Positions 9,926 to 20,726 of a stretch of DNA of 64,000 nt are shown here, piece by piece. The notes beneath the pieces were generated by a model. It searched no databases, was not told where the DNA came from, and saw nothing but the letters and a program-made list of their open reading frames with translations. Position numbers and translations under genes: made by a program. The stretch spans positions 6,706,001 to 6,770,000 of the forward strand of contig JAPYXD010000308.1 of assembly GCA_030998225.1 (NCBI GenBank), read 5' to 3'. How positions within the stretch are numbered: the first letter of the stretch is position 1; each line of letters starts with the position of its first letter. The DNA is from Diplolepis rosae. Its lineage: Eukaryota > Arthropoda > Insecta > Hymenoptera > Diplolepididae.

Positions 9926-11410
9926 CATGTATTGAAATTAAAATTTTTTTTTTTGAAATTTATTACAAATTTATTGACAAAATGTTTTCAATATTCATTC
10001 ATTATCTTGATTACAATACTGAAGACATATAGACAATGGAAATAAATTATCAATGATGATATTTTGAAAGTTTAATATTCATACAATATAATTTTCGTTT
10101 ATACAATACGGTTACAAAGTTAATATTATTCTCTATATAGGGATACAATAATAATTGCTTTTTAAAGTTATTTTATAGACTTTGACAGTAAGATAGAAAA
10201 AAAGGCATCTTTACCACTAGTTTACAGTTTCATAGTTTCTGGAAGGCAGTATCGTAATTTTAAAGAACCATCTCGAAAATCGTCATCTCTTCAGATTATA
10301 AATATCAAATCCACATACCTGCAGGTGCAAAGTATAGGCGTTATGAAAGAATTTTTACAAAGGATTTATAAAATCTAACTTAGTTTTCAGATCTACAGAA
10401 TTATGACACGAAACAACATTATTATTTGTACGAATACATTAATATTTTTTTTGGATTTAAAAAAATTTGATTGCAAACTAGTTCCTGTAAATTATCTGTC
10501 TTAATTTAGTCGATTCAATGGAATTAAATAAATAGAATTTATTCAATAAAAAATAAATGACAGAATTTACGTAAATAAATTATTTGAGTCCCCAGCAATT
10601 TATAATTATGATTAAAAATGTTTTTTTATTACTTAAACAGAGAAAAATTATTTCAATTAATGTATAGTAAAGGAGTAATAAAGTTAAAATGATTCATTTT
10701 TATTCTTGGTTTGTAATATGTAATAACTTCGAAAAAAAATTGTGAATATCTTCATTTTTTCAAAATATAAATCCGATCTTAGAAAAAGCCCTAGCGGACC
10801 CGTGTGAGAGAACGGTCATAGAATACTCTGACCGTTCTCTGACCGTTTTATGACCGTTCTATGACCTCGCATTATTTCGGCTAAGAACGGCAAAAAAGAC
10901 ATTAAAAGCATTGCAATTATGATTCTGTGGCGAAATTTGGATTAGAAGGTGAAGCAATAAATATACAATTATCTTATTTTTCAGCGATAAAAACTAGAAA
11001 AACATAATACCTGTCACTGAAGGCAGCTTCAACTGCTCTCAGTAGCATTTTGCGCGCTAAATCTAAAAACAGAATTAAAGATTGAGAAATGCAAATGTGT
11101 AAGATAAATGAATTTAATAATGAACTTTACGTAATAAAAGTTGCTAAAATTAATTAAAGTTGCATGAATAATGTAGAGTCTCTGATGTCACTCAATTGTC
11201 ATTTTTTACTTTTATGCATGATGCAAATTCATGGAACACAGTAACAGATCCTAAAAAGTATTTTCTAAAAAGTATTGATAAATGATTTGGGGTAATTCAA
11301 AATACGCAAAATAAGTGAAACAATATTTATAATTTGACAGTATGTGTATTTGCATTATTTTGTGTGATATTACCTCTAATATACAGATGTATATCCAATT
11401 GGAAATTGGA
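9926..11410. other. AT-rich sequence without recognised gene
   Basis: No coding potential above background on either strand. The only structure I see is the 11-bp tandem repeat at 10826-10869. Confidence 0.6.
10826..10869 (+). repeat. Four 11-bp tandem repeats
   Basis: Units ctctgaccgtt, ctctgaccgtt, ttatgaccgtt and ctatgacctcg in direct tandem. A reverse-complement half unit (aacggtcatag) lies just upstream at about 10811, and aacgg recurs at about 10887. Confidence 0.7.
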
Positions 11411-12518
11411 AGAACTTAAGATCATGTATCAACCAGTACTAAGTCAATAATATCAGTTTCCCCTCAGGATTCTCCCATAAAAATAAATTTTGTTATTTGA
11501 AAATTTAGGACATAATAAAGGTCATATTAGCGGATGTCTGTAGACTTTAATTACTTTTAAGCAATAAAAAATAATAATTCCTGTTTTACCGACACTAAAA
11601 CTTATTTAATTCGTCAAAACTAATTAAAGTCTACAGCCATCCGCTATTGTGTCCTTTATCATGTCCTAGAGTTTCAGCTGAAAAAATCCATTATTGTTGA
11701 AAAATCTTGGAAAATTGATATTATTGAGTCAATAGCAAAAAAAAGTTTTTCTATACAGAATTATGTCGAATATACAAAAGAGCACGCTATACAATTAAAA
11801 TTAATACAAGTGCGTACTTATAACATTTCTTGGAATTGTTGTAAAAAGTTTTTCGGAATTAGTCATGGAATTCATTTTTGTGTTAGCTATAAGCGTAATA
11901 TTATGATATATTTTTTAGAAGATTATTGTGGATTTATATAATTGATTTGTAATATAGATCTTATTTGGAATTAGATTCTTAATCAATTTGATGTGAGAAC
12001 TAACTTAATTTTATTAAATCAATGGGAAATGTAATTTTGAATAAAATGTACATAGAAAATAAAATATATAAATTCACAATTATCTCCTAAAAAAAAACAT
12101 AAAAATAACATAACTCTACTCGTATTGAATGATATTGTATGTATAATTGCATATTTATATGATTTTAGTTTTAGGAGACGCACTTGTATTAATTTTAATT
12201 GTATACCGTGCTCTTTTGTAAATTTGACATAATTCTGTATATTAGAAAAACTTTTTGTTGCTATTTTGACTCAATAATATCAATTCCCCAAGATTTTTCA
12301 ACAATAATGGATTTTTTCAGCTGGAACTCTAGGACATAATAAAGGACACAATAGCGGATGGCTGTAGACTTTAATTAGTTTTGATGAATTAAATAAGTTT
12401 TAGTGTCGGTAAAACAGGAATTATTATTTTTTATTGTTTAAAAGCAATTAAAGTCTACAGACATCCGCTAATATGACCTTTATTATGTCCTAAATTTTCA
12501 AATATCAAAATTTATAAT

Positions 12519-12905
12519 CATAATTATTAAGAAATTTTCTGTGAAAAAAGGAACGCTTCCACTCCGCTGGGTATCGAGCCCAGGTCCTTTCGATTGCCGG
12601 TCGAATGCTCTGTCATCTAAGCTACGGAGGTTCCACAACTTTTCTCACAGAAACTTGTTAACGCCAATCATGGCTACGGATAAACCGGGAACTATTTTCT
12701 GATCTTTCTAAATCATTTCAGTCGATTATGTCGATCATTAGAAGAGTGTATCACTGTATGTGATAACGGAACTCTACTATATCGACCTTATCAATTAATT
12801 CTGAATCATAGGTTGATAAGGTCGATATAGTAGAGTTCCGTTATCACATACAGTGATACACTCTTCTAATGATCGACATAATCGACTGAAATGATTTAGA
12901 AAGAA
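12519..12905. mobile_element. Nested insertion carrying a tRNA-derived segment and a palindrome
   Basis: It interrupts the right arm of the 11411-12992 palindrome. The uninterrupted left arm shows that the flanks were once contiguous. Near-identical a(t/a)caaaattt stretches on both sides suggest an 8-10 bp target duplication. It contains the tRNA-like segment, then a perfect-looking inverted repeat centred near 12800 (arms about 12700-12790 and 12810-12900). The same modules recur at 36556-37011. Confidence 0.6.
12560..12631 (-). pseudogene. tRNA-derived sequence (SINE-like), copy 1
   Basis: Read on the minus strand it folds as a tRNA. The D arm is GCTT..GAGC. The anticodon arm has stems TTCGA/TCGAA and loop CCGGCAA, which would place GGC at 34-36. 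The T arm has stem CTGGG/CCCAG with loop CTCGATA. The inner acceptor pairs CTCCG/CGGAG form but the outer pairs do not, and position 33 is C rather than T. It is therefore not a functional tRNA gene. Near-identical and degraded copies lie at 36749-36820, 24650-24775 and 53326-53395. Confidence 0.65.
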
Positions 12906-12992
12906 CAACAAAATTTATTTTTATGGGAGAATCCTGAGGGGAAACTGATATTATTGACTTAGTCAGCTGTACTGGTTGATACATGATCTTAA

Positions 12993-13092
12993 CCCCTTCG
13001 TTGGCATTGACGCCATTTGGCGTCAAATTTTTTCGTGTCCTGCGTGTCATGACGCCATTTGGCGTCAACCATTTTTTTTATATTCAACTAAG
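12993..13092 (+). mobile_element. piggyBac-like terminus
   Basis: Begins ccccttcgttgg immediately after TTAA (12989-12992). It contains two copies of the palindrome tgacgccatttggcgtca. The matching site in the left palindrome arm (near 11412) reads straight through TTAA, so something inserted exactly at that TTAA. TTAA targeting and such ends fit piggyBac-like elements. No transposase or right end was found. Confidence 0.5.
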
Positions 13093-13436
13093 TCCTACTT
13101 GGAATGCAAATCTACCCAAGGGTTTTCGGGCTCACTGAATCTTAATCTGTAGTCAAAATTCATAAATTCTAAACGCTCTTCAGTGTAAATACTTACCGAC
13201 TCGCATACATAAAACCCGGCGTTCAGGGTCAGTAACCGGACGAAATTCCAGGCTTATCTGTTGTTCTGCAGGGGGTAACAAAAAAAATTATTACTAATTC
13301 TCAAAAATCTATATTGACAATACTAGCACGGGAAAAACTTTTAACAGATAATTGAGACCCTTATTACATCTAAGAACCAAATTCAAAATTTCGTGTTCAG
13401 AGTCATAACCAGTAATCGAAATAACCCATGACCCAT
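13093..13436. other. Unassigned sequence between piggyBac-like end and copia fragment
   Basis: No convincing reading frame. Moderately GC-rich segments near 13190-13270 could belong to the interior of the piggyBac-like element, but nothing proves it. Confidence 0.35.
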
Positions 13437-13832
13437 TAGAGAAAAGAGACGCAATGTATAAACAAATAAAAGGCACCGTTCCAAGCGTCAAGAATGCAGA
13501 ATTTCTGACGAAAACACAGACTGGAAAGGGTTTGAGTTATGAACAACTGAAATTCTATATTATCCAGGATGAGGCTTATAACGATATAGGATACAATGCG
13601 AGAGCCGTGTTCCACACAAATAGAGGGGTGTCTAAAGAAAGATGCTACGGATGTGAGGAGGACGAGGTAGAAGGTTTGGACGTAGAATTGTCGCTAAAGG
13701 AGTGAACAGGTATGATCGAAATAATTCAGGAAGTAACTTCAGAGGTGGTAGAGGAAGTTTGAAGATTTGATAAGAGAGTATGAAAGTTTACCAGATGTGC
13801 CCCCATTGTCTGAATAAGAGAAAAGAGACACA

Positions 13833-15038
13833 ATGTATAAACCAATAAAAGGCACCGTTCCAAGCGTCAAGAATGCAGAATTTCTGACGAAAACACAGAC
13901 TGGAAAGGGTTTGAGTTATGAACAACTGAAATTCTATGTTATCCAGGATGAGGCTGATAACGATATAGGATACAATGCGAGAGCCGTGTTCCACACAAAT
14001 AGAGGAGTGTCTAAAGAAAGATGCTACGGATGTGATGATGTGGGACACATCCATGCACATTGCCCTAGAAGTGATGGCAAAAAGAAGTGTTACAGTTGCA
14101 GCGATTTTGTATCGGATATCTAAGAGCATATCAAATACTGCAGAAAACGAGGAGGAGGACGAGGTAGAAGGTTTGGACGTAGAATTGTCGCTAAAGGAGT
14201 GAACAGGTATGATCGAAATAATTCAGGAAGTAACTTCAGAGGTGGTAGAGGAAGAGGTTTAAAAAGACGTGGAACTGGAGTGAATAACAGTAATGAAAAT
14301 AAGAAAATAAAGTATGATCAAGGGGGGAATAAGCCAAAAACTTCTAATAAAGGACGAGGTGGAAAAATTCAAGCTCATTTAGCTGAAGTCAAGGACAACT
14401 ACGCAGGTAATGTAACATCCTTGTTAAATAAAAACAATATGAATGTCTTGCATGTGAATGTGGATAATTCAGAATGTAAGAATTTAAGAACTGAAATGAG
14501 AAGTGATGGAATATTGGCAAAATTCCTAGCAGATTCTGCCGCGACAGAACATTTGACCAATACAAAATTGATATTTAAAGAGTTTAACGAAGGTAAGTGT
14601 GGAGTAATAAGATGTGCAAATAAAAGTTCGAAAGCGAACTTAGAAACGGAGGGAGAGGGTCTGGTTGAGATTACGAATAATGGTAAAAGATTCAGTATTG
14701 AAAACGTTATCTGTGCGAAAGACCTCTCAGAAAACCTTCTGTCCTTGAGAAGATTTGCAGAGTTAGGATTGGGTATATATTTGGATAATAAAAGAATCGA
14801 TATATTTGATCCTGACTCGAATGAGTTGTTGATGACTGGACTCTATCAAAGTCCTTACTGGATTATCGAACTTGATGTGACGAACTCTCGAAACAAAGAG
14901 CAAGGGAGATTGATTATGGTAAATATGACAGAAAATAGCCAAGAGACGCGATACATCACAAGAAGTGTAACAGCAAAACATAAGTTTGACGAAAACAACA
15001 CTGGTCCAGATGAAAAGATGAGTCTGAGATTTGGGTGA
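13833..15038 (+). pseudogene. copia gag knuckle and protease (fragment copy)
   Basis: Equivalent of 4317-5522, with the same CYGCDDVGHIHAHC knuckle, the same TAA after it (14120-14122) and the DSAATEH protease motif. It closes at 15038 just as the first copy closes at 4317. An upstream duplicate frame at 13454-13705 has the start of this segment fused directly to the Arg/Gly-rich tract because the knuckle is deleted. Confidence 0.85.
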
Positions 15039-15478
15039 AGACGACAATAAATAAAGAAGGAGTGAATGGTGTGAATGAAAAACAAGAAAAGGTAAATGAT
15101 GTGGAAATGTTAGATGAAGTGAAAAGATATGAAAATGATGTAACAGATAAAAATCTAAGAAGTGCACCATATGAAAAGTCAAATTTCGATTATTCGATTT
15201 GGGATAGGACGTGTGAGAATGAAAATGATTTGATTGCAGTTGAAATTCCCGAAAATGAATCACCTTTCAGTAAAAATTACGAAAAATTTGCAGTCAACAA
15301 TAAAGCTTTGTTGTGGCACGTAAGGTTCGGACATGCGTCCTTGCCTTATCTAAAAGAATTGCAAAAACAATGCACTGAAAATAAACCTTTACAAGATGTG
15401 ACATTTGACGAAAAGATTCTGGATTGTGGAGTATGTTTAGTGGCAAAAGCGAAAAGACAACCCTTTAATACGACACTC
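15035..15478 (+). pseudogene. copia integrase, N-terminal piece
   Basis: Carries the HVRFGH and CGVC zinc-binding pairs and stops soon afterwards, before the catalytic core. The ATG that opens the integrase frame in the first copy is changed here to ATT, so the two frames are joined only by the shared overlap. Truncated by the neighbouring insertion. Confidence 0.8.
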
Positions 15479-17127
15479 GCGGAAAATTTGAACGCGTGGA
15501 TTCGGATTTAGTTAGTTTGCATCGCTCGTAGCGCCTCTTACAGGGAAATGTTAAACTCTTGAATTTTCACAATTTGGCTGTCGTGTTGTCTACTGCACGA
15601 AAACAGATAAACAAAAACAGTGGCACCGTTATAGTTAAAATTATTTTAAAAGTACACGGAGAAAAAAATCTAATTATTATAGTAGGCTGAGCTCTATCCT
15701 ATTGAAGCACCGAACTTAATGTGCGAAATTGGTATGAGCTTCTACTAGTATTGGCATCAACTCGTGCATTTTTAGCATGAAATGTCTTATACTATAAAAG
15801 AAACAAACGCATGCCATTATTGCTAGTGTCATATGCTGTCATAGCAAGGTTCTCGCCTGACTGCGGTTGTAAGAGAACTCATACTGAAATAGGATGAATT
15901 TCTTACAACCGAGAGAACACGTGAGGTGCTACGTTCGAAAGTAGGCGTGGCCTAATACCTTGGTTGTAAGAGAACTCATACTGAAATTAGGATGGGTTTC
16001 TTGCAATTGCTTGCAATCATAGTAAGGCGAAGTTCGAACTATTTTCGCAAGGCACAACTGCTCTAAAAGCATGAAACTTGCTACTTTTTTAGCATGAAGG
16101 GATCCCTGCTTAAAATGTATGATTTTTTCACCAAGATAGCAAGAACGAAACCTGCTTCAAAAGCATGACTAGTGCTCTTACTATTATAGTCAGATCTTTT
16201 TCTCCGTGTATACTGCAGTTCTTTTATATGAAATATAATATAATATACAATATAGATGTGTTTACTAAGTGAAGTATAGTTTATGTTATTTACATTTTTC
16301 CTTTTTTCTGGATTTTGTAGATTATGTCACCTGTCAACGCGAAGATGTAAAGAAAACCCTTTTTTTTCTTCAAGTATTTACATTAAAGTTACTTGCATTG
16401 AAGAGTTTGAAAATCTTCTAAGAGAGGTTGATGAGTATCCGTAATTTTTGTTGCAGCTATATATTATTCGGAAATATTATAATAAGAAATGCAATCATAT
16501 AATAACTGCAAAAAAAGAATTGAAAATCAAATTTTTTTTTTAAATTAACAAATACCAGAGAAAATTTATTCTTAGAAAACAATATTAATATTGATTTTTC
16601 GTGTAATTGCATAAAGTCACAATAAATTAAATTAAACAAACGAATTATACGATGAATTTAGCGGCCACAAAAGTCGTTGTTTCTGGAGTGAAATGCGGCC
16701 GGGAGGACCGTACTTTCGGCTAGGAGATCAAGAAAAAATAGTTGCAATAGCACAAAAATTAAATACAGATCAATGTACTTCACATTACAGATTTATAAAA
16801 TAATTAAGCATACTGACCGTGCTATGGCAGAAGTGACGTTTCTCCAGTCTGTCTTCTTTTTCTTTTTTCTTCTTTTCAACATAGCGCGTGGATGCGCAAC
16901 CATCAATAAAACAATACACCATATTATCTTGCACACTCTTGTTTATTAATATATTTAAAACTTCTCGCACATGTATGGCAATGAGTGGTAATTTTTGTTT
17001 GTACAAATCACGCTTACATTATTATGAGCGCCGACATTTTTGAAACTTGTGTTGCAACGCTTTTCCGCAAGCGGCACAACGAACGATGCAAACTAACTAA
17101 ATCTGAATCTACGCGTCCAAATTTTCC
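15479..17127. mobile_element. Inverted-repeat element with nested MITE
   Basis: The first ~55 bases (15480-15535) reappear inverted at 17070-17127, with shared gattcggatttagttagttt-type sequence. The interior contains the MITE at 15655-16208. It also holds a short minus-strand frame (17006-16785) with CFIDGC that could be the start of a THAP domain, which is a weak suggestion. It truncates the copia fragment on its left. No target duplication was recognised. Confidence 0.5.
15655..16208. mobile_element. MITE with TA target duplication
   Basis: 554 bp between TA dinucleotides. Terminal repeats begin cacggagaaaaa and continue with a diverged tataatagta stretch. Inside, a ~46-bp imperfect palindrome starting ggttgtaagagaactcat occurs twice, 98 bp apart. 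It is non-coding, and the ends resemble Tc1/mariner-type MITEs. Confidence 0.75.
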
Positions 17128-17391
17128 AAAGGCTGCATAGGAGTGGGGTCTCCTTATACTACTTCGTGAATAAAGCATGTACGTATATAGATATACCCAA
17201 AACGTTGTCAGCTGTGAAAGCTGTTTGTAAACCACGGGTATTCCTTTAACTACTCGATTGCAGCACTGCCCAAGCGGTGACTTTCGAAACTACTACTCGT
17301 CACAATAAGGGAACATTCCCCACCACGGGAGATGCCAGACCTGTCTATACTACCCATCGACATATAGAAATGGACTGCTAATCCAATAGGG

Positions 17392-18351
17392 GAAACGCGA
17401 ATCTCAAATCAGACAGAGAAGGGATAGAGCGGTAGGATAACTCTCTCTTTCTGCTCTAAAGTGATTGGTTGAAAACGAATTGGCGCGACGGAGCTCAGGA
17501 TTGTAGCTTGTACCTCTTATAACCCTAGTATTACTTTGTCGCTTTACCCTAGTCATGTGATTATAAAAAATATATATTTAAAATGACAGTGACATGTATT
17601 GTTTGTTGCCGGGTGAAAAACTTAAATAGAAATTTAATGTTCCATAGTTAAGTAGTCTGTTATATCTGTAAAAAAATAATTAAGAACTTATAACCTCAAA
17701 CTATAAAAAATCTTTCTCAAATATTTCTATACATTATAAAAATGATTACGTATTATAATTATAAACAGAAGTTTAAAAATTAAAGAAATTAAATGAATAT
17801 AAGTTCATTACAGAAAATTTACAATTATCACATCTTCTAATTTTCTATTAGATTCTCGAAAAATGATAGCAGAAAGAAAGAATGGTGCAGTCGCATGGGT
17901 TTGCCATTAGGAAAAGCAGTAAAAAGTTGGCGAATATGCAGTTTGCATTTCACACATGATTCTAACATGCTACGTAGTTTATGAATGATCCCTTACCAAA
18001 ATAATATAAAAAATTTTAAATAAAGAACATTTACGAAATAAAAGATTCATATCACGAATCGAAATTCATTAAATATTTTGAATGCATATTGTTTTTGAAT
18101 ATTTGAATTCAAAATGACAGGAAATTGTTTTTATAACATTGAATCATTTTCAAACATGTGTTGTTTATGTTATAACTTAATATTTCCGTATCTGAAAGAT
18201 TTTTATAAACAATTCTGATTGTGAAATATAGTTTTTTCAAAATATTCATAATGCGTCAGACCCGCGATTCTTAAGCGACACTCTTGGGATAGAAAGAGAG
18301 AGAGATCCTATCGCTCTCTCCCTTCTCTGTCTGATTTGAGATTCGCGTTTC
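17392..18351 (+). mobile_element. P-like/THAP transposon remnant
   Basis: The ends are inverted repeats of about 60 bp starting gaaacgcgaatctcaaatca. Inside are two exon-like THAP pieces on the + strand, described separately. The right end directly abuts the foldback that starts at 18352. No transposase core remains. Confidence 0.6.
17583..17984 (+). pseudogene. THAP domain in two exons (broken)
   Basis: Exon-like piece 1 (17583 to about 17648) starts MTVTCIVCCRVKNLNRN, giving the first Cys pair and the FH of the FHxFP pattern. Piece 2 starts after a plausible acceptor at 17851 and runs to 17984 with KKEWCSR, KSWRICSLHFTHDSNM; W and the C..H pair are at the positions THAP domains use to bind zinc. 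THAP is the DNA-binding domain of P-element-type transposases. The intervening ~200 bp looks like an intron, though the donor is unclear. Confidence 0.55.
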
Positions 18352-18720
18352 GGGTGTATGCCAAAATCCCGACGGGTCAAAATCCCGACTAGTGTAGGGT
18401 GATCGAGTTTTCTATGGAAAATAAAAGCATGACCGAAACAAACAACAGGTGGGCATGTGCTGTGTGTCGAGACAACTGTGGAAGATTGGCTATCCTATCT
18501 GCTCGCTAGGTGGTGCAGACCATGAAATAAAACTCATACGCACAAATAAAGAAAATATAAAGTATATTTTTTCGTAATAATAAAAAGTAGAATATAAAAA
18601 TACCTTTATGATAAAATCAATAACATTCTTTTTAATGAAATTCAGAATTAATTAAACCAAACACGATCTGATTATAATAGATGGAAATTTTTCTATAAAA
18701 AGTGACTAGTTTCAAGGTTA

Positions 18721-19139
18721 TGTGCGGAAAATCATCATTAATTGGAACAAAATCGATCCTAATTAATCAGATGGTAATGTTTTTATATAAAATTATTAGT
18801 TTTTAGGTTATGTGAGGAAAATCATCATTAATTGAACCAAACTCGATTCTAATTAAACAGCTGGTAATGTTTTTATATAAAATTATTAGTTTTTAGGTTA
18901 TGTGAGGAAAATCATCATTAATTGGACCAAACTTGATCCTAATTAAATAGATGGTAATGTTTTTATATAAAATTATTAGTATTCAGGTTATGTGCGAAAA
19001 ATCATCATTTATTGGACCAAACTCGATCCTATTTAAACAGATAGTAATGTTTTTATATAAAATTATTAGTTTTTAGGTTATATCCGGAAAATCATCATTA
19101 ATTGGACCAAACTTGATCCTAATTAAACAGATAGTAATG
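18721..19139. repeat. 90-bp tandem repeat array, left arm
   Basis: About 4.7 units of exactly 90 bp (boundaries at 18721, 18811, 18901, 18991, 19081). Each has aaaatcatcattaattgga-type sequence and ends in aggtta. The array resumes beyond the P-like insertion to about 21650 and is then present inverted to about 22200. Confidence 0.9.
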
Positions 19140-19386
19140 TTTTTAAACAGCCCTGTGCATTTCAAACAAAAATGGTGATTCCTTAGTGTCACGAGTTGTG
19201 TTAGTTCCTATTTTCTCCACCGGCGCTAGTTGTAACATCACTTCCAGTTTTTCCATTGCTGTCAATGGGACGGAATTCTTTTTTTTTTAAATGTTCTTTG
19301 TTTATCGTGAAAGAATGATTTAATTTTGAAATTTTAAGTAATTTTACCTTTTTCTGTTTATCTGAAAATGTAAAATTTGACCAAAC

Positions 19387-19491
19387 ATGGGAGGATCACG
19401 TTGTATTGCTCCAAACTGTACACAAGGTGATGACAGCAACAACGACAAAACAGTGCCTAAATTTAGTGTTCCGAAAGATAAAAAGGAATAA
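19387..19491 (+). pseudogene. THAP domain start of P-like transposase A
   Basis: A 34-codon frame: MGGSRCIAPNCTQGDDSNN and then KTVPKFSVPKDKK, ending in TAA. The Cys pair spacing (C-x4-C) and the following basic Phe/Pro stretch match the first third of a THAP zinc-binding domain. It may be exon 1, or the rest may be deleted. Confidence 0.6.
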
Positions 19492-19966
19492 AAGCTTGGC
19501 AAATTGCAATTAAATTGGTTTGATATTAAATTTATATTAAATTTCAGTACTTTTATTTATATTAAATATACTATAATTTATATTAAATTTTTTTCCGGAA
19601 AATATGTTGTATCCAAAAAAGGTTAGATAAGTCTTGCGTAAAAAAAACTAATAAATCTTTATTTTTTGCATTTGAATTAAGGTTTTTTCATTACAGAGTA
19701 ATGTACAATTCAAAAGCATACAAATCCCAGTCGTTCGCACATATCCCTACTTTTCAGATCAATTAAACATCCAGAAAGTTTCGTTGAATTATTACGCTGT
19801 AAGTTAAATTGATTAATCATTTTCTGTTATTTTACAACAATGCTGTTTTATCTGTTTTCGTTACAATAATTTAGAAAATGCGTTTCAGAATGAAATTGAA
19901 ATCAGTTTTTAATGTATTTACTCAAAATTACTTTTTACAACTTCTTTTCTTTTTGTTCACTGACAG

Positions 19967-20726
19967 CGATTTTTTGGGACTGTACGTTTAGTCGGCGGCA
20001 CTAACAATCATCCAGCAACTCCTACCTTTTTGCAAATATATAAAATCCTGGCAGCATATAGTCTCCTGAAACCTCCAAAATTTGGAAATTGTACACCTCT
20101 TTATGACGAACCTCCTAAATCCTTGATATCAATATCCATGCTGAAAGAAATGAATTCCTCCAAAGAATCAAGTGGTCTTGAAGAAATTAAGGCTAGATTA
20201 AACATCGCAATTTGAGACGAAGATTCAGACTTTAGGGACGTTATCAATTCAGTAGATCATAACTATAGTTCACCACCTGTTATTAAATGTATAATGTATT
20301 ATACCGCTGGAACAGTGTGTGCAAAATACCTAAAGCATTCAAACTGCTCAACTTGTAGGCACGCTTTCTTAAGTTCAGCTGAAGGATATTCAATCATAAA
20401 TTTCCATGAATCGTCCTGAGGCTAGATTTATCAACGCTGAGGGCCTTATTCATCCCAATTCATCTATTTTCAGTGTTATAGAAATTGTGGAGAAAATGTT
20501 TTCTAAACACTGTCGATCTACCAACGTCTTCGATCTCATTTTGGATGAGTTATCAAAGATAAGAATTTTTAAATTTCCTTGCGATGAACACAGCAGAGAG
20601 GTCTTAGCCCATATAATCCAAAAGTACTTAGAAACACGAATGCGGCAGTATACTAAACATAATATGGCTGAAGAGAAGAACGATAATAGAAGCAAAAAAA
20701 AACTAGCAAATCTCACGAAGACTTAA
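19967..20726 (+). pseudogene. P-like transposase A, C-terminal region
   Basis: After a plausible splice acceptor (tgacag at 19961-19966) the frame gives FFGTVRLVGGTNNHP, then TFLQIYKILAAYSLLKPPK, a pattern shared with the other P-like copies here. A TGA at 20213-20215 interrupts it. Beyond it the same frame continues with YYTAGTVCAKYLKHSNCSTC, resembling the C-terminal Cys-containing segment of P/THAP9-type transposases. A frame change near 20400 leads into the last 106 residues (20406-20726). It is non-functional. Confidence 0.7.

Larger units (their letters stand above)
11411..12992. repeat. Long inverted-repeat (foldback-like) element
   Basis: Sequence from 11411 to about 11818 is repeated inverted at 12176-12518 and 12906-12992; the right arm is interrupted by a later insertion. 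The central loop is about 360 bp. Each arm contains a smaller palindrome (for example 11505-11672, with arms starting aggacataataaagg), so the structure is a palindrome of palindromes. No transposase is visible. Both outer ends lie at TTAA. Confidence 0.8.
13437..15478 (+). mobile_element. Second copia fragment, rearranged
   Basis: Plus-strand copy of the gag-knuckle/protease/integrase part of the copia element, over 97% alike by eye. It has no LTRs. The gag knuckle region occurs twice: a short copy at 13437-13757 lacking about 118 bp over the knuckles, then a fuller copy from 13758. The right end stops inside the integrase zinc domain at 15478, where an inverted-repeat element begins. Confidence 0.9.
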
